Of a DNA stretch of 63,614 nucleotides, positions 33,971-42,695 are shown one piece after another; positions within the stretch are counted from its first letter, which is position 1; every line of letters begins with the position of its first letter. A model generated the notes under the pieces. The model was given only the letters and a program-made list of their open reading frames with translations, did not search any database and was not told the origin of the DNA. The stretch comes from VAZQ01 sp034669045 (GTDB lineage: Bacteria > Pseudomonadota > Alphaproteobacteria > Rhizobiales > Xanthobacteraceae). The position numbers were made by a program, and so were the translations under genes. The DNA is taken from the NCBI GenBank assembly GCA_034669045.1, contig JAXDOD010000109.1, positions 1-63,614 on the forward strand, in the 5' to 3' direction.

Positions 33971-34744
33971 ATGGAGCTTGCCCGCAACGCCTTCAAGCAC
34001 GCGCTCGCGCAAGGCCGGCTGCAGATCGGCCTGTGGTCGAGCCTGTGCAGCAACATCGCCGCCGACATCGTCTGCGACAGCGGCTTCGACTGGGTGCTGC
34101 TCGACAGCGAGCATTCGCCCAACGAGCTGCCCGGACTGCTCGCGCAACTGCAGGCGTTCTCCGGCAGCGCGACCACGCCCATCATCCGGCCGGCCTGGAA
34201 TGACACGGTGCTGATCAAGCGCATCCTCGACATCGGGCCGCAGTCGCTGCTCATTCCCTACGTGCAGACTGCGGAGGAGGCCCGGCGCGCGGTGGCGGCG
34301 ACGCGCTATCCGCCGGAGGGCGTGCGCGGCATCGCGGGCGCGGCGCGTTCGAGCCGCTACGGGCGCGTGACCGACTACCTGAAAAAGGCCGCGAGCGAAC
34401 TGTGCGTGCTGGTGCAGGTCGAGACGCGCTCCGCGCTCGACGAGCTCGAAGCGATCGCCGCCGTGGACGGCGTCGACGGCGTCTTCATCGGCCCGTCGGA
34501 CCTCTCGGGCTCGCTCGGCCATATCGGCAATCCCGGGCATCCGCAGGTGCAGCAGGCGCTCGAAAGCGCGGTGCGGCGTCTGAGCGCGGTCGGCAAGCCG
34601 GCCGGCATCCTGACGCTGAGCGAGGACGACGCCCGGCGCTACATCGACTGGGGCTACACGTTCGTCGCGGTCGGCATGGATGTGACGATCCTGGCGCGCG
34701 GCGCCGACGCGCTGGCGAAAAAATTCAAGGGGGGATTGCGTTAG
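33971..34744 (+). CDS. HpcH/HpaI-family aldolase (4-hydroxy-2-oxoheptanedioate aldolase-like)
   Basis: 257-residue class II pyruvate aldolase. Seen: His48 in DSEHSPNE, Arg73 in PIIRPAWND, the metal Glu in VLVQVETRSAL and Asp in IGPSDLSGSLG, and GVRGIAGAARSSRYG near 115. It splits a 4-hydroxy-2-oxoacid into pyruvate and an aldehyde. The enzyme follows the hydratase with 8 bp between them, completing a lower meta-pathway module. ATG 33971 is taken although the frame is open much further upstream. Confidence 0.9.
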   Translation: MELARNAFKHALAQGRLQIGLWSSLCSNIAADIVCDSGFDWVLLDSEHSPNELPGLLAQLQAFSGSATTPIIRPAWNDTVLIKRILDIGPQSLLIPYVQTAEEARRAVAATRYPPEGVRGIAGAARSSRYGRVTDYLKKAASELCVLVQVETRSALDELEAIAAVDGVDGVFIGPSDLSGSLGHIGNPGHPQVQQALESAVRRLSAVGKPAGILTLSEDDARRYIDWGYTFVAVGMDVTILARGADALAKKFKGGLR

Positions 34745-34847
34745 TTACCGCCACGCTTCACCGCTCGCATAGCGCGACAAGATTCGTTCATTTCAGAATT
34801 CTCTGCGAAAATAATGCTGGTGTTTCGAAAACTGGCGCCACGGCGTT

Positions 34848-34947
34848 CCCTCCCCCCTTGCGGGGGAGGGACAGGGAGAGGGGTGAAGGAAAGATAGAAT
34901 CCAGAACCACCCCTCTCCCCAACCCTCCCCCGCAAGGGGGGAGGGAG
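34848..34947. repeat. Long inverted repeat between convergent genes
   Basis: The left arm begins CCCTCCCCCCTTGCGGGGGA and runs to GGGAGAGGGG near 34883; the right arm (CCCCTCTCCCC to CGCAAGGGGGGAGGGAG) is its near-perfect reverse complement, about 40 bases each around a 25-base spacer. It can form a very stable hairpin and may act as bidirectional terminator for the convergent aldolase and propeller genes. The same short sequence is common in Bradyrhizobium-type intergenic repeats. Confidence 0.7.
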
Positions 34948-34982
34948 CCCACCGAATACGCCGCACCCGTTGTGACCCTTCG

Positions 34983-36050
34983 TCACTCCGCCGAATACAC
35001 CACGATGCACCCACCGCAGGGGCCGTCCTTGGCATTGGTGGCGACATAGACCTTGTTATTGGCAAGGCTCACGCCGAGCGAACGCGCGCCGTTCGACGTG
35101 CGGAGGTTCTGCACCAGCTTGCCGCTCCTGGTGTCGATGACGAACAGCGCGGCGTTGGTGGTCGAATGGTAATAGCGGCCGAGCGTGAGATTGACGGTCG
35201 AGCTGCCGTTGCCGCCGAGGCCTTCGCCATAGCTCGCGACCTTGCCGCTGGCGATGTCGAAGATCGCCAGGTCTCCGCCCGGCTTGGGCGTGTCGCCATG
35301 GGCGGTGCTGCAACCGAGGAAGATGGTGCTATCGGAGACGATCGACAGGCTGTGCGGATGGCAGCGCTCGATCTCGTGGAGCTTGACCAGCTTTCCGTTC
35401 CTGGCATCGACCTGCGCCATGATGCCCTTGCTCGTGTCGGCGCGCAGCACCGGGATGACCGTGTAGAACATGCCGCTCGGCGCGTGATAGGCCGAGCGCT
35501 CGAGGTTTTCGCCCGACTCCGCGATCGGGATCCTGGCCAGGATGCGGTGGCCGGGCTCGCTCGAGATCAGGCTCAGGAACGGCGGCTCGTCGTTGGAATT
35601 GGCCACGATGACGACCTTGTGGTCCGGGTCGAAGGCCATGCCATTGGCGCGAATCCTGCCGCCGGTCGCGAACGTGGCGGTGACCGCATTGCTCTTGCCG
35701 TCGATCACCTTGATGGTGCTGTCGCCGTCGCTCACCCACACCTCGGCGCCGCCGTTGACGACCACGACACCGTTGGGGCCGGAGGCGTCGCCGTTCTTCG
35801 TGATGCCGACGAAGCCGGGGATGCGCGTGACGAACGTGTCGGTCCTGGTGTCGAAGACGACGACGCCCTTGTTGTCCTTGTCGGCGAGATAGCCGAGGCC
35901 CGTCGACTGGTTGACGGCGAGGATGCCGAACTGGACCACCGGCGTGCCGGGGATCGGGATCGTCCCGACCTGCTTGAGCTCCTCGGCATCAGCCGGACCG
36001 GCGAGCGCGGCACCCGCGGCCAGCAAGACAAGCGTCGAACGAAGCGGCAT
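34983..36050 (-). CDS. Secreted beta-propeller protein (YncE/SMP-30-like)
   Basis: 355-residue protein with a signal peptide (MPLRSTLVLLAAGAALAGPADA) from ATG 36050, which carries GGGGAGG. Repeated blades are visible as VxVFDTRTDTFVTRIPGF, IKVIDGKSNAVTATFATGG, LAIFDIASGKVASYG and LFVIDTRSGKLVQNLRTS, each ending in a strand-turn-strand unit, giving a seven-bladed YncE/cytochrome-cd1-type propeller. No haem-binding CxxCH is present. The cysteines near the C-terminus (DGPCGGCIVV) are unusual and may form a disulfide. It probably binds or acts in the periplasm; the function is unknown. It stands alone. Confidence 0.82.
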   Translation of the reverse strand: MPLRSTLVLLAAGAALAGPADAEELKQVGTIPIPGTPVVQFGILAVNQSTGLGYLADKDNKGVVVFDTRTDTFVTRIPGFVGITKNGDASGPNGVVVVNGGAEVWVSDGDSTIKVIDGKSNAVTATFATGGRIRANGMAFDPDHKVVIVANSNDEPPFLSLISSEPGHRILARIPIAESGENLERSAYHAPSGMFYTVIPVLRADTSKGIMAQVDARNGKLVKLHEIERCHPHSLSIVSDSTIFLGCSTAHGDTPKPGGDLAIFDIASGKVASYGEGLGGNGSSTVNLTLGRYYHSTTNAALFVIDTRSGKLVQNLRTSNGARSLGVSLANNKVYVATNAKDGPCGGCIVVYSAE

Positions 36051-36167
36051 CGTATCCTCCCCTGATGGTCGCAACTCTGGCGTCGCGACCTGAGCGGCAT
36101 CATCCTAAAGCCGCGCAAGCGCCCGCGCCACGTGGATGGCGACGCCTAGCGTCTTCCGACGCGCCGA

Positions 36168-37361
36168 TCAGGCGCTTGCGGCCTCGAATCCGAACAGCCG
36201 CATGGCGTTGCCGCCGAGGATCGCCTTCTTGGCGGGCTCGGAGAGGAACGGCAGGTCCCAGATCGTCGCCGGCACGTCGAAATTGTGCGCCGGGAAATTC
36301 GACCCCCACACGAGCTGCGTCTGCGCGTCGATGGCGCGGAAGGCGACTTCGAGCGCGGCCGGATCGTCCGGCTGCTCCAGCGGCTGCGAGCAATAGAACA
36401 TGCGGCGCATGTAGTGGCTCGGCTTCTCCTTGAGCGCCGGCGCCTCGGAGACGCGCAGCATGTACATACCGTCGAGCCGCTGCGCCAGGTAATGCGCCCA
36501 GGCGACGCCCGATTCCAGCCACAGCACCTTGAGCTTCGGGAACCGCTCCGGCATGCCGCTGATCAGCCAGTTGGTCATGTGCGTCATGTTGGAATGCGGC
36601 ACGCCGACCGCCTGCACCGCGCCCCAGCGGTTGATCGCTTGCAGCGCCGGCTCGTCCCAGTTGGCCATGCCGTGGAAGGCGAGCACCAGGCCGCGCTCCT
36701 CCATCGCCGCGAACACGCGCATCATGCCCTTCGCCTGCACCTTCTCGTAGCGCGGCGAGGCGATCACGCAGCCGGCGACGCCGGGCTTGCCGCCCAGCTC
36801 TTCCACCATCTGCGCGGCTTCGGCGGCATGGTGGAGCGGCAGATACATCATGCCCTTGAGCTGCGGCTCCTGCGGCAGCAGGTCGTCGGCGAGCCAGCGA
36901 TTGTAGGCAAGCGCCAGCGTGAACTCCCAATCGCGCTTGGGCTGCATGGAGAGCCGCATGCAGGTGGTCGGATAGAGCACGCCGAAGGTCGCCCCCATCG
37001 CCTGCATGGTGCGGCGGGTGAGCGTGATGTCGCGATGCACGTTGGCGGGCGTCTGCTCCAGCTTGCGGGCCGCGAAGCGCTGCAGCCGTCCGCCGGTGTC
37101 CTGATAGGAGATGTTGAGCGGCACCATCGGCCGGCGGCCTTCATTGCTGCCGGCGCGGGCGAGGTGACGCTCCACCGGCGAGTCGATGTAGTTCACCATG
37201 CCGCGGAAGCTGCCGCCCTCGTCGTGGTGGATGTCCGCGTCGACCAGCGTCATCTTGTCGAAGCCGCGGGCGCTCGCCTGCTTCTTGGCGTGGGCGAGAT
37301 GGCGCGCGGTGTCGAACTCCTCGACCGTGAGCGCGTGCGTCCCGCTTGAGGGGAACTCCAT
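36168..37361 (-). CDS. Amidohydrolase-2 family protein (first of tandem pair)
   Basis: 397-residue TIM-barrel amidohydrolase. LVDADIHHDEGG near 40 replaces the usual DxHxH with D-A-D-I-H-H, the metal His pair in modified form; later LAFHGMANW supplies a barrel His and VWGSNFPAHNFD the catalytic Asp-type region. A long, lipid-free N-terminus (HALTVEEFDTARHLAHAKKQASARG) is shared with the neighbour at 37493. ATG 37361 has GGGAG. Known relatives decarboxylate or hydrolyse aromatic acids (ACMSD, gamma-resorcylate decarboxylase). It lies in tandem with a homologue, separated by a palindromic repeat. Confidence 0.84.
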   Translation of the reverse strand: MEFPSSGTHALTVEEFDTARHLAHAKKQASARGFDKMTLVDADIHHDEGGSFRGMVNYIDSPVERHLARAGSNEGRRPMVPLNISYQDTGGRLQRFAARKLEQTPANVHRDITLTRRTMQAMGATFGVLYPTTCMRLSMQPKRDWEFTLALAYNRWLADDLLPQEPQLKGMMYLPLHHAAEAAQMVEELGGKPGVAGCVIASPRYEKVQAKGMMRVFAAMEERGLVLAFHGMANWDEPALQAINRWGAVQAVGVPHSNMTHMTNWLISGMPERFPKLKVLWLESGVAWAHYLAQRLDGMYMLRVSEAPALKEKPSHYMRRMFYCSQPLEQPDDPAALEVAFRAIDAQTQLVWGSNFPAHNFDVPATIWDLPFLSEPAKKAILGGNAMRLFGFEAASA

Positions 37362-37384
37362 GGTGTCACTCCCAGTCCAAAGAC

Positions 37385-37471
37385 CCGCTCGTCCCCGCGC
37401 AAGCGGGGACCCTGGTTTTGATCGAAATATCTGTTTGATGCCTGGATTCCCGCCTGCGCGGGCATGAGCGG
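37385..37471. repeat. REP-like palindromic element
   Basis: CCGCTCGTCCCCGCGCAAGC at the left and CCCGCCTGCGCGGGCATGAGCGG at the right form an imperfect inverted pair around an AT-rich spacer (GATCGAAATATCTG). It resembles the widespread 'CCCGCGAAAGCGGG' intergenic repeats of Bradyrhizobium relatives and lies between two tandem amidohydrolase genes. A shortened copy is at 38875. Confidence 0.6.
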
Positions 37472-37492
37472 ATGCGGAGGACCATGTTCACG

Positions 37493-38725
37493 TCAGCCGG
37501 CGTAGACCGGGCTGCCGCTCTTGTCGTGCTGCCAGGGCTCCAGCTTGAACAGCTTCTGCGCGTTGGCGCCCAGGATGTTGCGCTTGCCCTGTTCGGTGAG
37601 GAACGGCAGGTCGTAGACCGTCGACGGCAGGTCGAAATCCCAGTGCGGATAGTCGGTCGAGAAGCAGAGCTGGGTGTCGGCCTTGATCGCGTCGAAGGTC
37701 GCTTCCAGGAGCTTCCTGTTGCGCGTGAGCTCGAGCGGCTGCGTCGCGTAATACTGCTCCGCCATGTACTCGCTCGGCAGCCGCTTGAGCAGCGGCGCCT
37801 CCGACGGACGCATCATGTATTCGTTGTCGAGCCGCTGCATCAGGAACGGAATCCAGGCGACGCCGCCCTCGATCCACATCGTGCGCAGCTTCGGGAAGCG
37901 CTCGAAGATGCCGTTGATGATCAGGTTGGTCATGTGCAGGATGTTGTAATAGGGGAAACCGAGCGCATGGACCGAGATGAACCGGTTCATCTGCTCCATG
38001 TATTTGTTCTGCCAGTTGTAGGCGGCATGGAAGGCGAGCGGCTTGCCCATCTCCTCGATCAGCGAATAGACCTTCATGAATTCGTTGTCGTGCACCGCGT
38101 TGTAGCGCACGCCCGTCACGAGGAATCCGACGACGCCCTTCTTGTCGCCGAAGTCCTGCACCATCTTGTAGCTCGCCTCCGCGTCGTTGAACGGCAGGTA
38201 AAGGAGCGAGATGAGCCGCGGCTCGTGCGCGAGCATCCGCTCGCACAGCCACCTGTTGTAGGCCCGCGACAAGGCGACCTCGACCTCGACCTGCGGATGC
38301 AGGCCGAAGGACAGCATCGGCGTCGGGAACAGGCAGGTGTAGTCCACGCCCATCGCGTTCATCCAGCGCAGCGCCAGATCGGTGTCGCGCTTGCCGCCGT
38401 CCTTGTGCGCGCTCTTCTCGGAACGGCGCAGCGGCGAGCGCGTGATGCGGCCGCCCATCTCCTGGTCGGAGCCGCGCTGCGGGAACATCGGCAGGCCCAT
38501 GGTCTTGTGGAACGACGTCGCGAGCTGTTTGACGACCGGCTCCTCGACGTAGTCGTAGATTTCCGAGAGGTGATCGGACTCGTAGTGATGCGAGTCGATG
38601 TCCACGATCATGAATTCGGAGTACTTGCGCTGGCGCGCCTGGCGATGCGCGTGGGCCAGCAGCTTCGTGGTGTCGAATTCCTGGACGGTGAGGCGATGGA
38701 TCTCGTCTGAGGACGGCAGCTCCAT
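37493..38725 (-). CDS. Amidohydrolase-2 family protein (second of tandem pair)
   Basis: 410-residue homologue of the downstream gene. The metal motif appears as IVDIDSHHYESDHLSEIYDY, with VDIDSHH giving Asp/His ligands. LAFHAAYNWQ and CFSTDYPHWDFDLPSTVYDLPFL contain the barrel His and Asp expected for this family. ATG 38725 follows GGAGGAAAACC. The two genes share the N-terminal TVxEFDTxxxLAHAxxQA stretch and similar length, so they look like an old duplication with separate substrates. Upstream is a ThDP enzyme gene on the same strand. Confidence 0.85.
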   Translation of the reverse strand: MELPSSDEIHRLTVQEFDTTKLLAHAHRQARQRKYSEFMIVDIDSHHYESDHLSEIYDYVEEPVVKQLATSFHKTMGLPMFPQRGSDQEMGGRITRSPLRRSEKSAHKDGGKRDTDLALRWMNAMGVDYTCLFPTPMLSFGLHPQVEVEVALSRAYNRWLCERMLAHEPRLISLLYLPFNDAEASYKMVQDFGDKKGVVGFLVTGVRYNAVHDNEFMKVYSLIEEMGKPLAFHAAYNWQNKYMEQMNRFISVHALGFPYYNILHMTNLIINGIFERFPKLRTMWIEGGVAWIPFLMQRLDNEYMMRPSEAPLLKRLPSEYMAEQYYATQPLELTRNRKLLEATFDAIKADTQLCFSTDYPHWDFDLPSTVYDLPFLTEQGKRNILGANAQKLFKLEPWQHDKSGSPVYAG

Positions 38726-38874
38726 GGTTTTCCTCCAATCATGCGCCGGCCATTCCCGGGCCGGCGGCAGCCCCGATCGCCCGATCAAGGCCGGAAAATC
38801 AGGACGATTTCATTGCGTTATTGTTGGGCAATTGGGATGGTTTAGCAAGTGCCGCTCAAGCAGCGTAGCTTGCT

Positions 38875-38930
38875 CCGCTCGTCCCCGAAATCTGGATGCC
38901 CGCTTTCGCGCGCATGAGCGGATGGCCAGC
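38875..38930. repeat. Truncated REP-like element
   Basis: CCGCTCGTCCCCGAAATCTGG and CCCGCTTTCGCGCGCATGAGCGG are a shorter, diverged copy of the element at 37385. It lies in the 220-bp gap between the ThDP enzyme stop and the amidohydrolase start, where nothing else is seen. Confidence 0.5.
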
Positions 38931-38945
38931 GCCGGTGCAGCACCA

Positions 38946-40595
38946 TCACAACCCGGCGAGATTGTAGCGCGAGAAGTCGTGCCCTTCCTTGACCACCACC
39001 TCGAGCAGGAACGGCGAGCCGGACTCGGTGACCGCGACCGCCTCCTTGATGGCGGGCACGATATCGGCCGGCTTGTCCACCCGCGTGGCCGCGACGTTGA
39101 GTCCTTCCGCCACCTTGGAGTAGTTGCCGAGAACCGCCATCGCGCCGTACTTCTGGTCGGAGATTTTCAGCTCCTCGCGCTCGGCGCCCATGACGCCGTT
39201 GTTGAACACGATGGTGAGGATCGCGATCCGGTTGCGCGAGGCGGTCTCGATATCCATGCCGGTCATGCCGATGGCGGCGTCGCCCATGACGTTGACGCAT
39301 AGCTTCCTCGGCGCGGCGAGCTTGGCGCCCATGGTGATGCCGAGGCCGTAGCCGAGCTGGGTGGACTTGCCCCAGCCCATGTAGGAGCCGGCCTGGGTGG
39401 TCTCCCACATCGGCATCAACTGCTCGCGCGGGCTGCCGGAGTCGTGCGTCATGATGACGTGGTCGCGGTCGACGGTGCGCATCAGGTCGCGGATCACGCG
39501 GTATTGATTGATCGGCACTTCCTCGGAATCCAAATGCCCGGCCCATTCCGCCTGCCAGGCCTTCTTGGCGGCGGCGATCTCCTCCTTGAGCGAGGCGAGC
39601 GCATTGGCGCCGCCGCCGCCCTTCTGCCGGCCGACTTCCGCGATCACCGCATCGAGCACCAGGCGGGCGTCGCCGATCAGCGCCTGATCGACGCGGTATT
39701 CCTTGTTGATGTCGCTCGCCTCGTTGGTGGAATGGATGATCTTTTTTCCGGGCGGGACGCTCGGCCCGAACGGCGTGCGCGTAAGGCTCGAGCCGACCGC
39801 CAGCACCAGGTCGGCCTTCGCCATGTAGTCGGTGTACATCTTGGAGCGCGAGCGCGTGGAAGCGCCGAGCGACAGCGGATGGCTGTCCGGGATGGCGCTC
39901 TTGCCCGGATTGGTGGTGACGACCGGCGCCGGAATGAGCTCGGCTAGCGCCGCGAGGGCGTCGGCGGCCTCCGCATAATGCACGCCCTGCCCGGCCCACA
40001 GGACCGGGTTCCTGGCGGCAAGCAGCATCCGCACCGCCTCCTTCACCGCGTCCGGATCGGGCGCGGTGCGCTGCACCGGCATCGGCGTGTAACCGAGCTC
40101 GCCCTTGAACTCGGCTTCCCACACCTCCGGCGGCACCTCGATCAGCACCGGGCCGCCTTTGCCGCTGCGCATCGCGTGATAGGCGCGGCGCATCAGGTCG
40201 GGCAGTTCCTGCACGTTGTGGGCGACCGCCGACCATTTGGTCACCGGCCGGTAGACGTCGGCGGCGCGAAAGACCGGCTTGAGATAGTGACGCGCCAGCG
40301 GCAGCGTCGCCGGGATGACCAGCATCGGCACGTTCTCGGCAAAAGCCTGCGCGATGCCGGGAAACGCGTTCTCGATGCCCGGCCCGGCCTGGGCGGCGAA
40401 CACGCCGTTCTTCTTGCCGCGCTTGATGCGGGTGTAGCCGTCGGCGATGCCGACGCCGACGCGCTCCTGCCGGCACAGGATGGTGCGGATGTCGAGCGCG
40501 GCGCAGGTCTCGATCAGCGGGTTGCGCGGGTAGCAGGAGAGAAACTCGGTGCCTTCGCGCTTGAGGATTTCAGCGATCACCTGGGCGCCGTTCAT
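38946..40595 (-). CDS. Thiamine-diphosphate-dependent enzyme (acetolactate synthase/benzoylformate decarboxylase-like)
   Basis: 549-residue ThDP enzyme. The conserved activating Glu44 sits in RQERVGVGIADGYTR; FAAQAGPGIENAFPGIAQAFAENVPMLVI is the N-terminal PYR-domain core. The ThDP-binding GDA...NN motif spans 438-466 (VMGDAAIGMTGMDIETASRNRIAILTIVFNN). ATG 40595 has AAGGGGA. It lacks the FAD-region similarity that would make it a true ALS, so a decarboxylase, carboligase or sulfoacetaldehyde-type enzyme is possible. The HDSGSPREQLMPMW segment in the C-terminal third may mark a subfamily. It is flanked by amidohydrolases. Confidence 0.83.
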   Translation of the reverse strand: MNGAQVIAEILKREGTEFLSCYPRNPLIETCAALDIRTILCRQERVGVGIADGYTRIKRGKKNGVFAAQAGPGIENAFPGIAQAFAENVPMLVIPATLPLARHYLKPVFRAADVYRPVTKWSAVAHNVQELPDLMRRAYHAMRSGKGGPVLIEVPPEVWEAEFKGELGYTPMPVQRTAPDPDAVKEAVRMLLAARNPVLWAGQGVHYAEAADALAALAELIPAPVVTTNPGKSAIPDSHPLSLGASTRSRSKMYTDYMAKADLVLAVGSSLTRTPFGPSVPPGKKIIHSTNEASDINKEYRVDQALIGDARLVLDAVIAEVGRQKGGGGANALASLKEEIAAAKKAWQAEWAGHLDSEEVPINQYRVIRDLMRTVDRDHVIMTHDSGSPREQLMPMWETTQAGSYMGWGKSTQLGYGLGITMGAKLAAPRKLCVNVMGDAAIGMTGMDIETASRNRIAILTIVFNNGVMGAEREELKISDQKYGAMAVLGNYSKVAEGLNVAATRVDKPADIVPAIKEAVAVTESGSPFLLEVVVKEGHDFSRYNLAGL

Positions 40596-40630
40596 TCGCG
40601 TCCCCTTCTTTGTTGTCGGTTGATGACGCG

Positions 40631-40698
40631 CAGCCCGGATGAGCGCAGCGCAATCCGGGCACCGGCCCCCGGATTTCGCTTCGCTCATCCGGGCTACA
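40631..40698. repeat. REP-like inverted repeat
   Basis: CAGCCCGGATGAGCGCAGCG at the left and GCTTCGCTCATCCGGGCTAC at the right form long inverted arms. The same core recurs at 42692 with better symmetry. It lies between two same-strand genes and probably folds into a stem-loop in the mRNA. Confidence 0.6.
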
Positions 40699-40709
40699 GG
40701 CTGTCGCGC

Positions 40710-41750
40710 TCACTTCGCCAGCGCGGGCTCCCGCGCCGGCTGCGTGCTCGGCTTCACAGGGTCGCGCAGGCCGAGGATGCGCCGGGCATTGTCGTAGAAC
40801 AGCTTCTGCTGGTCCGCCGGCGAGAGCTTGAGCTCGTCGAGGAGCTTGAGCGCCTGCGCCGGCTCCCAGCACGGATAATCGGTGCCGTACATGACGTTGT
40901 CGATGCCGTAATAGTCGATCGCGAATTTCATTCCGGCCGCGTGCGGCGAGACGGTGTCGGTGAACATGCGCTTGAGGTAGGTGCTCGCGGGCTTCGGCAG
41001 CTTCGCGCGCGGCGTGTTCTTGTCCATGCGCCCGGACTGGTAGGGCAGCGCGCCGCCGGTGTGCGACATCACGATCTTCAGCTTGGGATGGCGCTCCATC
41101 ATGCCGGATAGGACGAGCCGCATCGCCGCCACGCTCACCTCGACCACCCGGCCGAGGCTCAGATGCAGCGCGCCGTCGTAGCCGTCGAGCATGTCGGCGA
41201 ACACCGCGTCGGTCGGGTGCAGGAACAGCGGCAGGCCGAGTTCCTCGACGCGGGCGTAGAACGGCTCCAGGCGCTCGGCGTCGATGCGCTGATCACTGCC
41301 GATCGAGCCCGGCATGTTGACGCCCATCAGGCCGAGCCGGTTGACGGCGTCGTCGAGCACCTCGATGGCGATGCCGGTATCGACCAGGGGAACGGCCGCG
41401 CTGGCCCAGACCCGGCCGGGATATTTCCTCTGCGCCCCGGCCATCTCCTCGTTCCAGTGGACCGCGGCCTCGCGGCCTTCATCGGGCGCAAGCTCGGAGA
41501 AGAACACCGAGAACGGGCCGATGGAGAGCACCACATCGACCTGGTGGCCGAGCTTGTCCATCTGCTCGAGCTGCCGGTCGAGATCGAACCATTCCGTCCA
41601 GCTCGAGAGCACGTAGTCGGCCTTGTCCCGGCGCAGATAGGTATAGCCGCCCTTCTCGTTGACATGCGCGCGCGGGTAGCTCGTGCGCTTGCAGAAGCGC
41701 TCGGACACGGACCGCGGCCACCAATGGAAGTGCGAATCGATGATGTGCAT
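40710..41750 (-). CDS. Amidohydrolase-2 family protein (ACMSD/decarboxylase type)
   Basis: 346-residue TIM-barrel metal enzyme. The N-terminal HxH motif is clean (MHIIDSHFHWWPRSV), LFLHPTDAVF and VMSHTGGALPYQSGR hold the further histidines, and YGTDYPCWEP is the Asp-containing region. Unlike the pair at 36168 and 37493 it starts directly at the barrel, like alpha-amino-beta-carboxymuconate-epsilon-semialdehyde decarboxylase. ATG 41750 has GGAGACCC. It could remove a carboxylate from an aromatic or muconate-like acid. Confidence 0.85.
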   Translation of the reverse strand: MHIIDSHFHWWPRSVSERFCKRTSYPRAHVNEKGGYTYLRRDKADYVLSSWTEWFDLDRQLEQMDKLGHQVDVVLSIGPFSVFFSELAPDEGREAAVHWNEEMAGAQRKYPGRVWASAAVPLVDTGIAIEVLDDAVNRLGLMGVNMPGSIGSDQRIDAERLEPFYARVEELGLPLFLHPTDAVFADMLDGYDGALHLSLGRVVEVSVAAMRLVLSGMMERHPKLKIVMSHTGGALPYQSGRMDKNTPRAKLPKPASTYLKRMFTDTVSPHAAGMKFAIDYYGIDNVMYGTDYPCWEPAQALKLLDELKLSPADQQKLFYDNARRILGLRDPVKPSTQPAREPALAK

Positions 41751-41879
41751 GTCTTTGGGTCTCCTGGCGCGGATCGCTGCGGGCCGACGATTTGACAATT
41801 CTAGCGCATTTCGTCGTGCCCGCGAAAGTGATGTGCTCTAGAATGCGAACCCAATGCCGCCGAAGCCGGGACAAGCTGC

Positions 41880-42695
41880 ATGACCAGTGTACCCGCCGGA
41901 AACTACCCGATCGAGCGCCGCGAGGGCGAGATCGAGCGCCTGCGCATCCAGGCGGCGGCCATGGCGCCGGACTGCGCGATCATGCTGGACCGGATCGGCG
42001 TCGCGGCCGGCTGGACGTGCCTCGACATGGGCTGCGGGCCGGGCGGCATCACCGACCTCCTGAGCGAACGGGTCGGCACCACCGGGCGCGTCGTCGGAGT
42101 CGATGCCGACCCGGTCTTTCTGGATTACGCCCGGCAGCACGCGGCCGCCAATGTCGAGTTCGTGGTCGGCAACGCCTACCACTCGAACCTGTCCAGCGGG
42201 ACCTTCGATCTGGTCCACATGCGGTTCGTGGCCAGCACCGCGGGCGACCCCGGCACGCTGCTCAAGGAAGCCATGCGCCTCGCCCAGCCCGGCGGCACTG
42301 TCGCCATGCAGGACCCCGACATGGCGACGCTCAACTGCTATCCGCCGCACCAGGCCTGGGAGCGCGTGAAATCGGTGCTGATAGGCGCATTCGCGAGCGT
42401 CGGCGCCGACATCAGCCTGGCCAAGCGGCTGTTTGCGATCGCGCGCCACGCCGGCCTCGCCGACGTGCATTACCGGCCGTTCCTCATCGGCGTGCGCTCG
42501 ACCGATCCGATGGCCGACTATCTGCCGTCGACCGTCGAGTCGCTTCGCACGACGATCATCGAGCGGAATTTGATGACGGCCGGCGAGCTTGACACTGCGC
42601 TGGCGGAATGCCGCGCTCACCTCGATAATCCGGACGTCGTGTTCACGACCTATATGGTGGCGCAGGTGTGGGGGCGCACGCCTGCCCCGTCGTAG
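41880..42695 (+). CDS. Class I SAM-dependent methyltransferase
   Basis: 271-residue methyltransferase. LDMGCGPGGITDLLSERVG near 42-61 is motif I, VVGVDADPVFLDYARQHAA motif II, and GTFDLVHMRFVASTAGDP the post-II region. The rest fits UbiE/Methyltransf_11 proteins acting on small molecules. Divergent from the amidohydrolase by 129 bp. Its TAG stop is the first triplet of a REP-like element, so the C-terminus may have been set by repeat insertion. No substrate can be named. Confidence 0.85.
   Translation: MTSVPAGNYPIERREGEIERLRIQAAAMAPDCAIMLDRIGVAAGWTCLDMGCGPGGITDLLSERVGTTGRVVGVDADPVFLDYARQHAAANVEFVVGNAYHSNLSSGTFDLVHMRFVASTAGDPGTLLKEAMRLAQPGGTVAMQDPDMATLNCYPPHQAWERVKSVLIGAFASVGADISLAKRLFAIARHAGLADVHYRPFLIGVRSTDPMADYLPSTVESLRTTIIERNLMTAGELDTALAECRAHLDNPDVVFTTYMVAQVWGRTPAPS

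Noticed and set aside
38760..38830. A fourth copy of the LysR operator near GATCAAGG and GGACGATTTC
   Set aside because: Only a few bases match and they do not align ungapped with sites A-C.
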